NCBI GenBank assembly: GCA_017938765.1
Contig: JAGBAX010000007.1
Coordinates: 62,001-126,000 of the forward strand
DNA: 64,000 nucleotides
DNA from: Alistipes sp.
GTDB lineage: Bacteria > Bacteroidota > Bacteroidia > Bacteroidales > Rikenellaceae
Reading direction: 5' to 3'
Shown here: piece by piece, positions 8,441-17,889 of the stretch
Position numbering within the stretch: the first letter of the stretch is position 1
Layout: every line of letters starts with the position of its first letter
Made by a program: the position numbers and the translations under genes
The notes under the pieces: generated by a model
Database searches by the model: none
The model's input: only the letters and a program-made list of their open reading frames with translations
What the model was told of the DNA's origin: nothing

Positions 8441-11400
8441 ATGAAAAGATTAAATAAATTTTTCTATGCTCTGCTTGCCTTTGCTACGGTAGGTATGGTC
8501 GCTTGTAGCGAGGATACCACCTACGAGCCAGGTCCGGCTGAGTTGGAGAATTGTTATGGCGTATACTTCCCAGAGGCATCTGTGCTTGAGTCACAGGGCC
8601 CTATGGGTGACGTGAGCCTTGACCCATCTGAGGCTACCGTATTCACATATTACGCTTATCGTGAGAATACAGAGGGTGAGATTACTGTACCAGTAGAGTT
8701 CACAGAGAATACTACAGATGCTGAGGGTAACCCAATGTATACTGTTGACCCTATCGTATTCTTGGATGGCGAGGATGTTGCAGAGTTTGGTGTAACCCTC
8801 TCTGATAAGGCAGAGGTTGGTGTACCTTACACTCTTACACTTGCTATCGTTAATGACCCACAGTATGTAAAGCAGTATGAGTCTGTAAATCCAACAACAT
8901 TCTCACTCACTGTAAACCGTGTAAAGTGGATTGATGTTGGTCAGTGCTCTTATACTGATGATATTATTACCTCTTGGTGGGGCTTTAACTTCGGTGGTGC
9001 TTGGGCAGGTCAGACACACCCTACATACGATGTATTGGTGCAGGTTCGAGCTGACTCTATCAATGAGGCTGCTTTTGAGGCCGCTCTTGCTGGTACTGGT
9101 AGTGATGCAGGCCTTGCAGGTATCTATCGTATGGTAAACCCTTACCGTGTAGGTCCTTGGGGTTCATCTGATCCAAACCTTACTGCTGTTCCTAACTACA
9201 TTGTTATCAATGCAGCTGTTCACAATCAGGTTTATATTCCTTTCCAGCCACTGGGTATGGATCACATCATTGCAGATGCATCTGTAATGTCTGAGGCATA
9301 CTATCAGATGACTTATGCACAGGAGCCTGAGGAAATTGAGGGTATGTGGGGTAGAATTGAGAATGGAGCCGTTGTCTTTGAGGTAGATATGCTCTGTGGT
9401 TCTCCTGGTGATAAATATGCTGGTAAGATTTACCCTTGTAACTCTGATGGCGCATTTAAGCTCGTTCTCTCTCCAGCTCTTGGTGTATACGAGCTCGCTA
9501 TGCCAGATGCAGAGGAGGATGGTGACTTCTCATTCTCTGAGGTAGAGCTTCCAGAGAACGCATTGTTCTACTCTGAGAGCCAGGCTGCTTCTTGGGTTCC
9601 AGTACTTGAGAAGGGTCGTTGCGAGGTTAGCACAAAGGATGCAGACCGTATCTTCTACTCTCAGTATGGTGTTATCTATCGTCTGCCAGACCTCTATGAG
9701 GAGGGCTACCCAATCTACTTCGCTGCTAAGGCTGATGGTACTATAACCCTGCCTAATAAGTATGTTGCTCAGGCTACAGGCCTTACACAGAGTGGTCACG
9801 CTGTTGTTATGGCTATCAACACTGCGGAGTCTAAGTTTGACCCTCAGACTGGTCTGTTGAGCCTTGTTGCTGAGTTCTACTCAGGTTCTGGTGACAATCA
9901 GGTAACCTATGGTAGCTTCGGTGAGCTTATTGATACAAAGGCTCCAGAGTTCCCAGTCTCTCCAGCTGTTGACTATAAGAACGATTTCAGCTACTCTGCT
10001 TACTACACTGCTCCATTGACTTCTGACTTTATGAATTCAGAGTATGAGGCAACTCTTGAGAAGGGTACTTGCATTAACCCAGATGTTGTAGTAGAGGGCG
10101 CTGCATACCGTTTGCCTTCACTCTACGTTAGTGGTTACGATATCTACTTCGTTACAGATGCTGAGGGTAATGTAGGCGTTGCACCAGGTTATGAGCTTCA
10201 GCTTACAGGTGTTAATATCTACGGCAAGCAGGCTTATATGCAGATTTTGAACGGTACTTGCAACGAGAAGACCGTTGTTCTGAACGCTAAGTTCTGCGAT
10301 GCTGAGGGTAATACACTCGTTCCTGGAGTCTGCACAGAGACTATCGTGAACTATGTTTGGGTAGAGGTTGCTACAGGTAGCTACTATTCTGCACTCTACA
10401 CTGCTGAGGACCCTAATACAGGTCAGGTTGGCTATGTACCATTCACTGGTCGTAAGCTGATGAATGCTGAGGGTACAAATCTCTATCGCATTGAGAACTA
10501 TCTGGGCGAGGGTTCTGAGTTGAACTTCACTTGGGACCGTACTACCAATAAGTGTGAGATTATCGGTTTCAACGATACTGGCTTTGACTCTGCACAATTT
10601 GGCGGTGTAGGAAACATCTTCGCTTGTGACTACCGCACATTCTTCCAGTGGATGGGTTACGATTATACTTGGGAGTTCCTTGCAACTGCTCTTGAGCAGG
10701 ATGTACAGCCTTACTATGATCCAGCTGCAAATGAGTTTGTATTCTATGTACAGCTCACTGTTCCAGAGATGGGTGTAGGTATGTCTCTTGGTGAGGGCTA
10801 TATTGAGTACTTCGCTCTTGACGCTGCTCCTTCAGAGGGTCCAAAGTGGGAGGCTGTTGCAACAGGTTCTTATGGTACAATCCTCTCTGACAATAGCGGA
10901 AATCAGTATGTAGCTACTGGCGTGGTTATGGAGAACAAGGAGAACACAGACCTCTATCGTCTCTATGACTGGTGCGACAACGATGTTGAAGTATACCTCA
11001 ACTTCCAGTGGAACCAGACTACTAATAAGGTTGATATTATCGGCCTTAACGACTCTGGTCTTCCAGGTTCAATTTTCGGTCAGTCTTCAAATGCTTACAT
11101 CTGTGATGTGAAGACCTTCTACAATGAGCTTCAGAATGTTAATGTAACTTGGGAGCAGATTAACGCTCAGTATGGCGCAGATATGCAGTCAGGCTATAAC
11201 CCAGATACAAAGACATTCTCATTCATTGTTTGCTACGCATTCCTCTCTGACAGTGGTTCTGCAATCTTGAACAACACATTCTTCAAGGAGACCTATGTAC
11301 TTGATAGCAATGCATCCACAAGCGCAGTTAAGGTATCTTCAGAGCCTATCGCAGTTAAGAATCTTAACGCTGTTGCCGAGCTTCGTAGCATCTCTGCTCC

Positions 11401-11542
11401 AAAGACTCGTACGCTCAATGCAGCAAAGGGTGCTTCTATCCGTAAGACTGAGTCTAAGGTTAGCGCTCCAGTAGCTGCTCGCTCACTGAAGACAGCTACT
11501 CCAGCAAAGCGTGAGAGAATGAATTTCAAGGCTGAGCTCTAA
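8441..11542 (+). CDS. Large lipoprotein of a SusCD operon, with internal repeats
   Basis: Lipoprotein (lipobox MVACS, Cys about residue 22), 1033 residues, in the position usually taken by a surface substrate-binding protein. I do not recognise a named family. Residues ~30-170 look like a Calx-beta-type immunoglobulin-like domain. Two copies of a module then appear (LEKGRCEV...YRLPDLYEEGYPIYF and LEKGTCIN...YRLPSLYVSGYDIYF). Two copies of another follow (VATGSYYSALY...LYRIENY...WDRTTNKCEIIGFNDTGF and VATGSYGTILS...LYRLYDW...WNQTTNKVDIIGLNDSGL). The last ~60 residues are basic and Ala/Ser-rich. It lies 42 bases after SusD. No glycosidase, lyase or sulfatase accompanies the trio. Confidence 0.85.
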   Translation: MKRLNKFFYALLAFATVGMVACSEDTTYEPGPAELENCYGVYFPEASVLESQGPMGDVSLDPSEATVFTYYAYRENTEGEITVPVEFTENTTDAEGNPMYTVDPIVFLDGEDVAEFGVTLSDKAEVGVPYTLTLAIVNDPQYVKQYESVNPTTFSLTVNRVKWIDVGQCSYTDDIITSWWGFNFGGAWAGQTHPTYDVLVQVRADSINEAAFEAALAGTGSDAGLAGIYRMVNPYRVGPWGSSDPNLTAVPNYIVINAAVHNQVYIPFQPLGMDHIIADASVMSEAYYQMTYAQEPEEIEGMWGRIENGAVVFEVDMLCGSPGDKYAGKIYPCNSDGAFKLVLSPALGVYELAMPDAEEDGDFSFSEVELPENALFYSESQAASWVPVLEKGRCEVSTKDADRIFYSQYGVIYRLPDLYEEGYPIYFAAKADGTITLPNKYVAQATGLTQSGHAVVMAINTAESKFDPQTGLLSLVAEFYSGSGDNQVTYGSFGELIDTKAPEFPVSPAVDYKNDFSYSAYYTAPLTSDFMNSEYEATLEKGTCINPDVVVEGAAYRLPSLYVSGYDIYFVTDAEGNVGVAPGYELQLTGVNIYGKQAYMQILNGTCNEKTVVLNAKFCDAEGNTLVPGVCTETIVNYVWVEVATGSYYSALYTAEDPNTGQVGYVPFTGRKLMNAEGTNLYRIENYLGEGSELNFTWDRTTNKCEIIGFNDTGFDSAQFGGVGNIFACDYRTFFQWMGYDYTWEFLATALEQDVQPYYDPAANEFVFYVQLTVPEMGVGMSLGEGYIEYFALDAAPSEGPKWEAVATGSYGTILSDNSGNQYVATGVVMENKENTDLYRLYDWCDNDVEVYLNFQWNQTTNKVDIIGLNDSGLPGSIFGQSSNAYICDVKTFYNELQNVNVTWEQINAQYGADMQSGYNPDTKTFSFIVCYAFLSDSGSAILNNTFFKETYVLDSNASTSAVKVSSEPIAVKNLNAVAELRSISAPKTRTLNAAKGASIRKTESKVSAPVAARSLKTATPAKRERMNFKAEL

Positions 11543-11583
11543 GAGTTTAGCTAATAGGCGGAAGATTTTCCGCAAACAAAAGT

Positions 11584-11614
11584 CCCAGCAATATCTGTTG
11601 CTGGGATTTTTTTG
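11584..11614 (+). terminator. Intrinsic terminator of the SusCD operon
   Basis: CCCAGCAA (11584-11591) pairs with TTGCTGGG (11598-11605) and is followed by a run of seven T, 42 bases after the lipoprotein stop. Confidence 0.9.
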
Positions 11615-11638
11615 TCGTTAAGTGCGTATCGTGAATAA

Positions 11639-11704
11639 CCGAGGCGAAACAGGGTCGGGTTGCCAAAGTCAAGCCAATGGCCAATGGCTAATGGCTAATG
11701 GCCA
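11639..11704. repeat. Composite intergenic repeat: 29-base motif plus GGCYAAY heptamers
   Basis: 11639-11667 is the reverse complement of a motif also found at 53609-53637 (AACCCGACCCTG core followed by CGCCTCGG; a few mismatches). 11671-11704 is an array of the heptamer GGCCAAT/GGCTAAT. The two parts also adjoin at the 53.6 kb copy, which suggests one composite repeat family. Confidence 0.65.
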
Positions 11705-11712
11705 AAAATATT

Positions 11713-11742
11713 TTGCAATTCCGAAAATTATTTCTACCTTTG
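11713..11742 (+). promoter_or_regulatory. Promoter of rpsP-rimM
   Basis: TTG at 11713-11715 and TACCTTTG at 11735-11742, 19 bases apart. This leaves an untranslated leader of roughly 55 bases before rpsP. Confidence 0.75.
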
Positions 11743-11803
11743 TGCCGATTAATCCAAAGTGGGTTAGTGTAAACATTTATTAACAAAAAAAATTTTATAG
11801 CAA

Positions 11804-12331
11804 ATGGCTGTTAAAATTCGTTTGGCAAGACATGGTAAGAAGGGTTATGCTTTCTACCACATCGTCGTTGCAGATAGCAGAGCGCCACGTGATGGTAAAT
11901 TCATTGAGAAGTTGGGTACTTACAATCCAAACACGAATCCTGCTACAATCGACCTGAACTTCGAGCAAGCATTGGGTTGGTTAATGAAGGGCGCACAACC
12001 TACCGATACTGCTCGCGCGATTCTTTCGTACAAGGGCGTATTGATGAAGAAACACCTGCTTGGTGGTGTTGCTAAGGGTGCTTTCACAGAGGCTGAGGCT
12101 GAGGCTCGCTTTAACAAGTGGCTCTCAGAGAAGCAGGGTAAGGTAGCTGCAAAGGTTAGCTCACTCGCTTCTGCTGCTACAGCTGACAAGAAGGCTCGTC
12201 TTACTGCAGAGGCTGCTGTAAACGCTGCTCGCGTTCAGGCTCTTGCAGAGAAGAAGGCTGCTGCCGAGGCTGAGGCTGCTGCAGCTGCTGCTGAGGCTGC
12301 TGCTGAGGAGTCAACTGAGGCTGCAGAGTAG
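11804..12331 (+). CDS. rpsP: 30S ribosomal protein S16
   Basis: Small-subunit ribosomal protein needed for 30S assembly. Residues 1-85 hold the conserved core: [42 protein letters not shown], abbreviated here to its start KIRLARHG and end EKLGTYNP. The remaining ~90 residues form a low-complexity Ala/Glu/Lys tail ([16 protein letters not shown]). Many bacterial S16 proteins stop near residue 85-90, and long tails are known in Bacteroidetes. rimM follows after 15 bases, the usual pairing of S16 with its assembly partner. Confidence 0.97.
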   Translation: MAVKIRLARHGKKGYAFYHIVVADSRAPRDGKFIEKLGTYNPNTNPATIDLNFEQALGWLMKGAQPTDTARAILSYKGVLMKKHLLGGVAKGAFTEAEAEARFNKWLSEKQGKVAAKVSSLASAATADKKARLTAEAAVNAARVQALAEKKAAAEAEAAAAAAEAAAEESTEAAE

Positions 12332-12346
12332 TTCTGTTAAGCAGGT

Positions 12347-12835
12347 ATGTTGGCAGTCGGTCGTATAACAAAGCTCTTTGGAGCCGAGGGAGAGGTTAAT
12401 GTTAACCTCTATGCCGACTTTCACGACGACTTTTCTGTGGAACAACCGCTGTTTACTATTGTGGACAGTCTGGTTGTTCCACTTTTTTGTGACTCTTTCT
12501 CTCGTCGTGGCCGAGGTAGTGCTACCGTCCGCTTTGCCGATATTGATACCGTAAAGCGTGCCGAGCTGATTATGGGTAACGAGATTTTTATTGAGGATGT
12601 GGAGTCGGACGACGACGAGTTTACCTTTGAGGACCTTATAGGCTTTACCGTTAAGATTGGCCGCCGCAAGGGTACTATTACTGACTTCTACGACAACGAC
12701 TACAATCCACTCTTTGAGGTTGAGCTTGATGGTAAAAACCACCTTATCCCCGCCGTTGAGGAGTTTATCGCAGCGATAGATTTTGAAAAGGGGGTAATAA
12801 AACTTGTTCTGCCTGAAGGCCTTATAGAAGAATAA
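12347..12835 (+). CDS. rimM: Ribosome maturation factor RimM
   Basis: Assembly factor for the 30S head that binds S19 near the S13 region; cytoplasmic. The N-terminal RimM domain shows VGRITKLFGAEGEVNV and the paired GKNHLIPAVEEFIAAID motif lies in the C-terminal PRC-barrel-like domain. Length (162 residues) is usual. The ATG at 12347 is 15 bases after the rpsP stop. The acidic linker ESDDDEFTFEDLIGF separates the domains. A bidirectional terminator follows immediately and nadE converges from the other side. Confidence 0.93.
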   Translation: MLAVGRITKLFGAEGEVNVNLYADFHDDFSVEQPLFTIVDSLVVPLFCDSFSRRGRGSATVRFADIDTVKRAELIMGNEIFIEDVESDDDEFTFEDLIGFTVKIGRRKGTITDFYDNDYNPLFEVELDGKNHLIPAVEEFIAAIDFEKGVIKLVLPEGLIEE

Positions 12836-12862
12836 AAAATCCACCATTTCGGTGGATTTTTT
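12834..12862. terminator. Bidirectional terminator between rimM and nadE
   Basis: AAAATCCACC pairs with GGTGGATTTT around an ATTTC loop, with A-run and T-run on the two sides. It can end both the rpsP-rimM transcript and the convergent OPT-pepT-nadE transcript. Confidence 0.9.
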
Positions 12863-12879
12863 ATTTGTACTAATCTGCA

Positions 12880-14745
12880 TTACAGAGTGGCTATCCACTC
12901 ATCTACAGAGGCATCTGACGGCATTGCCCAGCTACCGCGTGGCGAGAGGCTCACGGCGGTGACTTTTGGGCCATCGGGCACTGCGGAGCGCTTAAACTGC
13001 TGTGAGAAGAAGCGGCGCAAGAATACGGTCAGCCACTTTTTGATAGTCTCATTGTCAAATTTGCCTGCAAAGGCAATCTTCGCCATAGCGAGTATCTTAT
13101 CGGGTGTAAAACCGTTTAGAACAAAGTGGTAGATAAAGAAGTCGTGCAACTCGTATGGACCGACCAAATCCTCAGTCTTCTGCGCGATGTTTCCGCTCTT
13201 GTCGGCAGGCAGAAGCTCTGGGCTTACTGGCGTATCTACTATATCAAGCAGCGCGGCACGGACCTTCTCGTTAGTCTCTACTCGCGCTGCCCACTCCGTA
13301 ACTTTACGCACCAAAGTCTTTGGCACAGAGCAGTTTACATTGTACATAGACATATGGTCGCCATTGTATGTTGCCCAGCCAAGTGCGCTCTCGCTCAAGT
13401 CTCCCGTGCCGACAACAAGTCCGCCAATAGCATTTGCTATATCCATAAGAATCTGCGTACGCTCGCGCGCCTGTGAGTTCTCGTATGCAGCACCGCGATT
13501 TGTAGGGTCAAGGTCTATATCCTTAAAGTGCTGCTCACACGCCGCGCGGATGCTCACCTCGCGAAGTGTTATGCCTAACTCCTGCATCAGTGTCAGCGCG
13601 TTGTTGTATGTGCGGCCAGTAGTTCCAAAGCCCGGCATAGTAACGCCCACAATGCCCTTGCGGTCAAGGCCGAGAAGGTCAAAGGTGCGCACAACGGCAA
13701 TCAGTGCTAGCGTAGAGTCCAATCCGCCAGAGATGCCAAGCACAACCCTCTTACAGTTTGTGTGGCGCAGACGCTGTGCAAGTCCCGCCGCCTGAAGATT
13801 AAGCACCTCGTTACATCCGCTGTCAATATCCTTCGGGATAAATGGCATAGGCTCTATCGTGCGGGCAATATCGCCACTTGAGGCGTATTGAGGCAGCGAA
13901 AGGGTGTAACTGTCAAGAGTGCTATTAATGCCCCTACGGATTCGTGCCGCCTCAATGGCCTCGCTGTCAATATCGGCGTAGGTTACAGTCGCGCCACTTG
14001 CAAAGCGCGGAGACTCGGAAATTGTCTGGCCAAGCTCTGCTGCAATAGCGCTACCCGTATATACGCAGTCGGTAGTAGACTCGCCCACGCCTGCTGAGCA
14101 GAGAATATATCCACAACAGAGTCTCTCCGACAGACCCATAACGCGGCTCTTGAGGGCGTTGTAGCTACCCATATACTCCTCCTCAGCGGTCATATGAAGC
14201 ACCATATCGGCCTTTGCAGCGGCAATTTCTACCGCTGGCGAGAGGACTTGACGGCTGTCGCTACCAATCTGAATGCCGAAGGTAGTGCTGCCCGTAGCAA
14301 AGATGATGTTGCTGTCAAAATCTACCGTCTGGTTGCAAAGCTCAATAGTTCCGCTGTCAGCCTCTGTAAATGGTGCGAAGTTGTCACTACCATACAACTG
14401 TGGCACAACGCCATAAATAGTTTTTTCGCTAATAACAGCGGCACAGTTGTATATCTTACCGTTGCGCTTCACTGGCAGGCCTACGACAGTTACAATCGGC
14501 AGGTGTGCATCCAAAATAGACTGCAAACCTCGCTCTGCCGCCTCTGTAAGTGCACTTTGGCGGTACAGAGAGCCACATGTAGCACCCGTAAGGGTCAGCT
14601 CTGGAAAGAGAACAACGCTTGCGCCTGCTGCTTTTGCCTCTGCAGCAAGAGCAATAACAGCCTCGGCGTTATGGCCGCAGTGGGCAACCTTGACTTGAGG
14701 TACTGCCGCTGCAACCTTAATAAATCCACATCTTACTTTGCCCAT
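12880..14745 (-). CDS. nadE: NAD+ synthetase with a degenerate glutaminase domain
   Basis: Last step of NAD synthesis, amidating deamido-NAD with ATP. Residues ~1-290 form a nitrilase-like amidase domain and ~310-621 the synthetase. The synthetase looks intact: SGGLDST P-loop, GTGDLSE, and the NGDHMSMYNVNCSVPKTLV block. The amidase keeps the catalytic Glu (FPELTLTG, Glu49). The VPK lysine is replaced (GVVPQLYG, Gln116), and the position of the nucleophilic Cys (normally IEICEDLW) reads IQIGSDSR, Gly161 (codon 14263-14265). Glutamine hydrolysis is therefore not expected, and ammonia would have to be supplied directly. It overlaps pepT by 13 bases and is probably co-transcribed with it. Confidence 0.93.
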   Translation of the reverse strand: MGKVRCGFIKVAAAVPQVKVAHCGHNAEAVIALAAEAKAAGASVVLFPELTLTGATCGSLYRQSALTEAAERGLQSILDAHLPIVTVVGLPVKRNGKIYNCAAVISEKTIYGVVPQLYGSDNFAPFTEADSGTIELCNQTVDFDSNIIFATGSTTFGIQIGSDSRQVLSPAVEIAAAKADMVLHMTAEEEYMGSYNALKSRVMGLSERLCCGYILCSAGVGESTTDCVYTGSAIAAELGQTISESPRFASGATVTYADIDSEAIEAARIRRGINSTLDSYTLSLPQYASSGDIARTIEPMPFIPKDIDSGCNEVLNLQAAGLAQRLRHTNCKRVVLGISGGLDSTLALIAVVRTFDLLGLDRKGIVGVTMPGFGTTGRTYNNALTLMQELGITLREVSIRAACEQHFKDIDLDPTNRGAAYENSQARERTQILMDIANAIGGLVVGTGDLSESALGWATYNGDHMSMYNVNCSVPKTLVRKVTEWAARVETNEKVRAALLDIVDTPVSPELLPADKSGNIAQKTEDLVGPYELHDFFIYHFVLNGFTPDKILAMAKIAFAGKFDNETIKKWLTVFLRRFFSQQFKRSAVPDGPKVTAVSLSPRGSWAMPSDASVDEWIATL

Positions 14746-15950
14746 ATCTTTGCAAGATTAATAATTACCTTTACAGCCTTCTCCATAGAGTTGAGTGAGC
14801 AGTACTCAAACTTGCCGTGAAAGTTCATACCGCCCGCGAAGATGTTTGGACAAGGCAGACCCATAAATGAGAGTCGCGCGCCATCCGTTCCACCGCGAAT
14901 AGGGCGGACAATAGGCTCTACATCCGCCTCGCGCATAGCTGCAAGGGCGTTGTCGATAACCTGTGGATGTGGCTCAACCATCTTACGCATATTGTAGTAT
15001 TGGTCCTTGAGCGTGAGTGTCAGCACACCCTGACCATACTTGTTGTTCAGCATTCCAACGATGTCGTACATCCACCTCTTCTTCTGCTCAAACAGCTCCG
15101 CATCGTGGTCGCGGATGATGTACGATATAGTCGCATTCTCAACAGTGCCATTAAAGCCTACGCAGTGATAGAAGCCCTCATAGCCCTCTGTAAATTGAGG
15201 GCGCTGTACAGCTGGCACAAGGCTGTTAAGCTCGCAGGCAACCTCTATGGCGTTAATCATCTTATTCTTTGCATATCCAGGGTGTACATTGCGACCCTGA
15301 ATAGCGATTTTTGCCGATGCGGCATTGAAGTTCTCATACTCCAACTCGCCCTCATAGCCACCATCCATAGTGTATGCGAAGTCGGCACCAAAGGCCTTGA
15401 CATCAAAGAAGTCTACGCCACGACCAATCTCCTCGTCTGGGGTAAATCCGATGCGAATCTTGCCGTGCTCTACCTCTGGGTGTGCCATAAGGTACTCGGC
15501 AGCGGTCATAATCTCCGCCACGCCCGCCTTATCATCTGCGCCAAGAAGCGTTGTGCCGTCGGTGTGGATTAGGGTGTGACCCACAAAGCGGCTCAGCTCT
15601 GGAAAGTCTGCCACGCGCATCGTAAGAGCGTTGTTTAGCACGATATCCTTGCCGTCGTAGTTCTCAATAATGCGTGGACGAACATTCTCGCCACTCATAT
15701 CTGGAGCCGTATCAACGTGAGCAAGGAAGCCGATAACTGGGGCATTCTCCTTACCTGGTGTGGCAGGGATAGTTCCCATAGCGTATCCATACTTATCTAT
15801 TGTCACATCCTGTAGACCCAGAAGCTTCATCTCCTCAACAAGGGCGTTGAGCAAATCCCACTGCACAGCTGTAGATGGGAATGTTTCGCTATTCTCGTCG
15901 CTGCGAGTGTTTATAGCGACATATTTCAAAAATCTCTCTTTCAGTTCCAT
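14733..15950 (-). CDS. pepT: Peptidase T (tripeptide aminopeptidase)
   Basis: Zinc-dependent M20-family aminopeptidase that cuts the N-terminal residue from tripeptides in the cytoplasm. The 405-residue protein shows the metal-site motifs FLAHVDTAPD, GADDKAGVAEI and TPDEEIGRGVDFFDV, then YTMDGG, and a C-terminal RGGTDGARLSFMGLPCPNIFAGG. The start at 15950 is 2 bases from the OPT transporter stop, so the two are translationally close. The pairing fits import of small peptides followed by hydrolysis. Confidence 0.96.
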   Translation of the reverse strand: MELKERFLKYVAINTRSDENSETFPSTAVQWDLLNALVEEMKLLGLQDVTIDKYGYAMGTIPATPGKENAPVIGFLAHVDTAPDMSGENVRPRIIENYDGKDIVLNNALTMRVADFPELSRFVGHTLIHTDGTTLLGADDKAGVAEIMTAAEYLMAHPEVEHGKIRIGFTPDEEIGRGVDFFDVKAFGADFAYTMDGGYEGELEYENFNAASAKIAIQGRNVHPGYAKNKMINAIEVACELNSLVPAVQRPQFTEGYEGFYHCVGFNGTVENATISYIIRDHDAELFEQKKRWMYDIVGMLNNKYGQGVLTLTLKDQYYNMRKMVEPHPQVIDNALAAMREADVEPIVRPIRGGTDGARLSFMGLPCPNIFAGGMNFHGKFEYCSLNSMEKAVKVIINLAKIWAK

Positions 15951-15952
15951 AA

Positions 15953-17878
15953 TTACTCCTCCTTTTTAGCTTTCATTGTGTGAACGGTAAAGTATGTCAT
16001 TATTGCGATGTACATAACAAGGGCAACCCACTCTGCTGCATTTGATGCTGCCCAGTCAGCAGCAAAGAGCTCTACGCCTGCGAACTTAAGGATTGCAGAG
16101 ACTACACCCATAAGTGCGCCACCAGCGATAAATCCTGATGCGATAAGTGTACCTCGGTCAAAGCGAGCCTTATTAAGAGCCTCATCCTTTGAGCGAGTAG
16201 AGACAAACCAAGCGATAAGACCTCCCACAACAAGTGGAGCGTTGAGCGACATAGGGATAAACATACCCAGCGAGAAGGCAAGCGCAGGGACGCCAATCCA
16301 AGTGAGCACGAGTGCCAAAACTGCACCTGCAAAGTATAGCACCCAAGGAGTCTGACCTCCCTCCATAAGAGGACGGATAACAGCCGCCATAGCGTTTGCC
16401 TGCGGTGCTGCAAGGGCGTTCTCGCCAGTAAATCCGTAGGTCTTGTTAAGGATAATCATCACGCCCGCAACAGTAGCTGCCGAAACGATAGTGCCCAAGA
16501 ACTTCCACTTCTCCTGAGTAGCAGGGGTAGTGCCGAGCCAGTAGCCAATCTTAAGGTCGGTAATAAAGCCTCCCGCCATAGAGAGGGCTGTACAAACAAC
16601 ACCACCGATAATCAGCGCAGCGGTCATACCTATAGTGCCATTAAGACCGATAGAGACAAGCACGAGTGAGCTGAGGATAAGTGTCATCAGTGTCATTCCC
16701 GATACAGGGTTGCTACCAACAATAGCGATTGCGTTTGCAGCTACAGTGGTAAATAGGAAGGCGATAACAAAGACAATGAGCAGTGCTACGACTGTCTGCA
16801 ACCAGTTACCAAGTACTCCAAACTGGAAGAAAACGAGTGTTGCCACAAGTGTAGCGATGATAATTGTAAGGATTGTCTTCATCGCAATATCCTTATCTGT
16901 ACGAGCGACTGCAACAGCATCCTTCTTGCCTCCAAGCTCGTTTACAGCCAGTTTTGCCGCATCCTTAATAATGCCCGCCTGACGGATAATGCCGATAAGA
17001 CCCGCCATAGCGATGCCTCCGATGCCTATTGGACGACCATATGCCATAAAGAGGTCATTAGCGCTCATCGTAGCAGCCTCGGCAGATGCATAACCTACAA
17101 GTGGAACGATAACAAACCACACAAGGCAGCTACCTGCAGTGATAATCACGGCGTACTTCAGTCCGATGATATAGCCCAGACCGAGCAGTGTTGCGCCAGT
17201 GTTGAGCGAGAACTCAACCTTGAACTTGTCAGCAACAGCAACGCCCCAGCCCATCATCTTTGTAGAGATATTCTCTGCCCACGCACCGAAGGTAGATACT
17301 GCAAAATCATACAGTCCACCAATAAGACCTGCAAGTGCAAGGACGATGGTCTGCTTGCCTCCCTTCTCACCCGATACGAGCACCTCTGTTGTTGCTGTAG
17401 CCTCTGGGAATGGGTACTTGCCGTGCATCTGCTTTATAAAGTACTTGCGGAATGGGATGAGTAGTACAATACCCAGTATACCACCGAGCAGAGAGGAGAG
17501 AAACACCTGATAGAAGTGAGCCTCAAGGCCGAGGATGTAGAGCGCAGGCAGGGTAAAGATAGCACCTGCAACAATAACGCCCGATGTGGCGCCGATGCTC
17601 TGGATAATTACATTCTGACCCAGCATACTCTTGCCCTTGTGTAGTCCGCCAAGGCCTACGGCAATAATTGCGATAGGGATTGCCGCCTCAAAGACCTGTC
17701 CAACCTTAAGTCCAAGAAATGCCGCTGCGGCAGAGAAAATTATCGCCATAATAATACCCATAGTCACCGAGTATGGCGTAGCCTCGGCTGGAACGGTATC
17801 GGCCGACATTATTGGCTGATACTCTTCGCCCTGTTTAAGCTCACGGTAGGCGTTTTCTGGTAGTGATGTTTTTTTCAT
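15953..17878 (-). CDS. OPT-family oligopeptide transporter
   Basis: Inner-membrane oligopeptide transporter of the OPT family (EspB/YgaP-like prokaryotic branch), probably proton-coupled. The 641-residue protein has about 15 hydrophobic segments. It starts MKKTSLPENAYRELKQGEEY, with conserved TPYSVTMGIIMAI and AFLGLKVGQVFEA early, KYPFPEATATTEVL in the first third, and NPVSGMTLMTLI in the middle. Heads the operon OPT-pepT-nadE. No TAnnTTTG box was found immediately upstream; the upstream region is repeat-filled (17890-18031). Confidence 0.92.
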   Translation of the reverse strand: MKKTSLPENAYRELKQGEEYQPIMSADTVPAEATPYSVTMGIIMAIIFSAAAAFLGLKVGQVFEAAIPIAIIAVGLGGLHKGKSMLGQNVIIQSIGATSGVIVAGAIFTLPALYILGLEAHFYQVFLSSLLGGILGIVLLIPFRKYFIKQMHGKYPFPEATATTEVLVSGEKGGKQTIVLALAGLIGGLYDFAVSTFGAWAENISTKMMGWGVAVADKFKVEFSLNTGATLLGLGYIIGLKYAVIITAGSCLVWFVIVPLVGYASAEAATMSANDLFMAYGRPIGIGGIAMAGLIGIIRQAGIIKDAAKLAVNELGGKKDAVAVARTDKDIAMKTILTIIIATLVATLVFFQFGVLGNWLQTVVALLIVFVIAFLFTTVAANAIAIVGSNPVSGMTLMTLILSSLVLVSIGLNGTIGMTAALIIGGVVCTALSMAGGFITDLKIGYWLGTTPATQEKWKFLGTIVSAATVAGVMIILNKTYGFTGENALAAPQANAMAAVIRPLMEGGQTPWVLYFAGAVLALVLTWIGVPALAFSLGMFIPMSLNAPLVVGGLIAWFVSTRSKDEALNKARFDRGTLIASGFIAGGALMGVVSAILKFAGVELFAADWAASNAAEWVALVMYIAIMTYFTVHTMKAKKEE

Positions 17879-17889
17879 AGTTTTACTTT

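Noticed and set aside
11671..11704. CRISPR-like array
   Set aside because: Units are only seven bases with no spacers, and no cas gene is in the window.
12311..12898. 195-codon minus-strand frame across rimM
   Set aside because: Runs through the rimM gene and its terminator; no domain.
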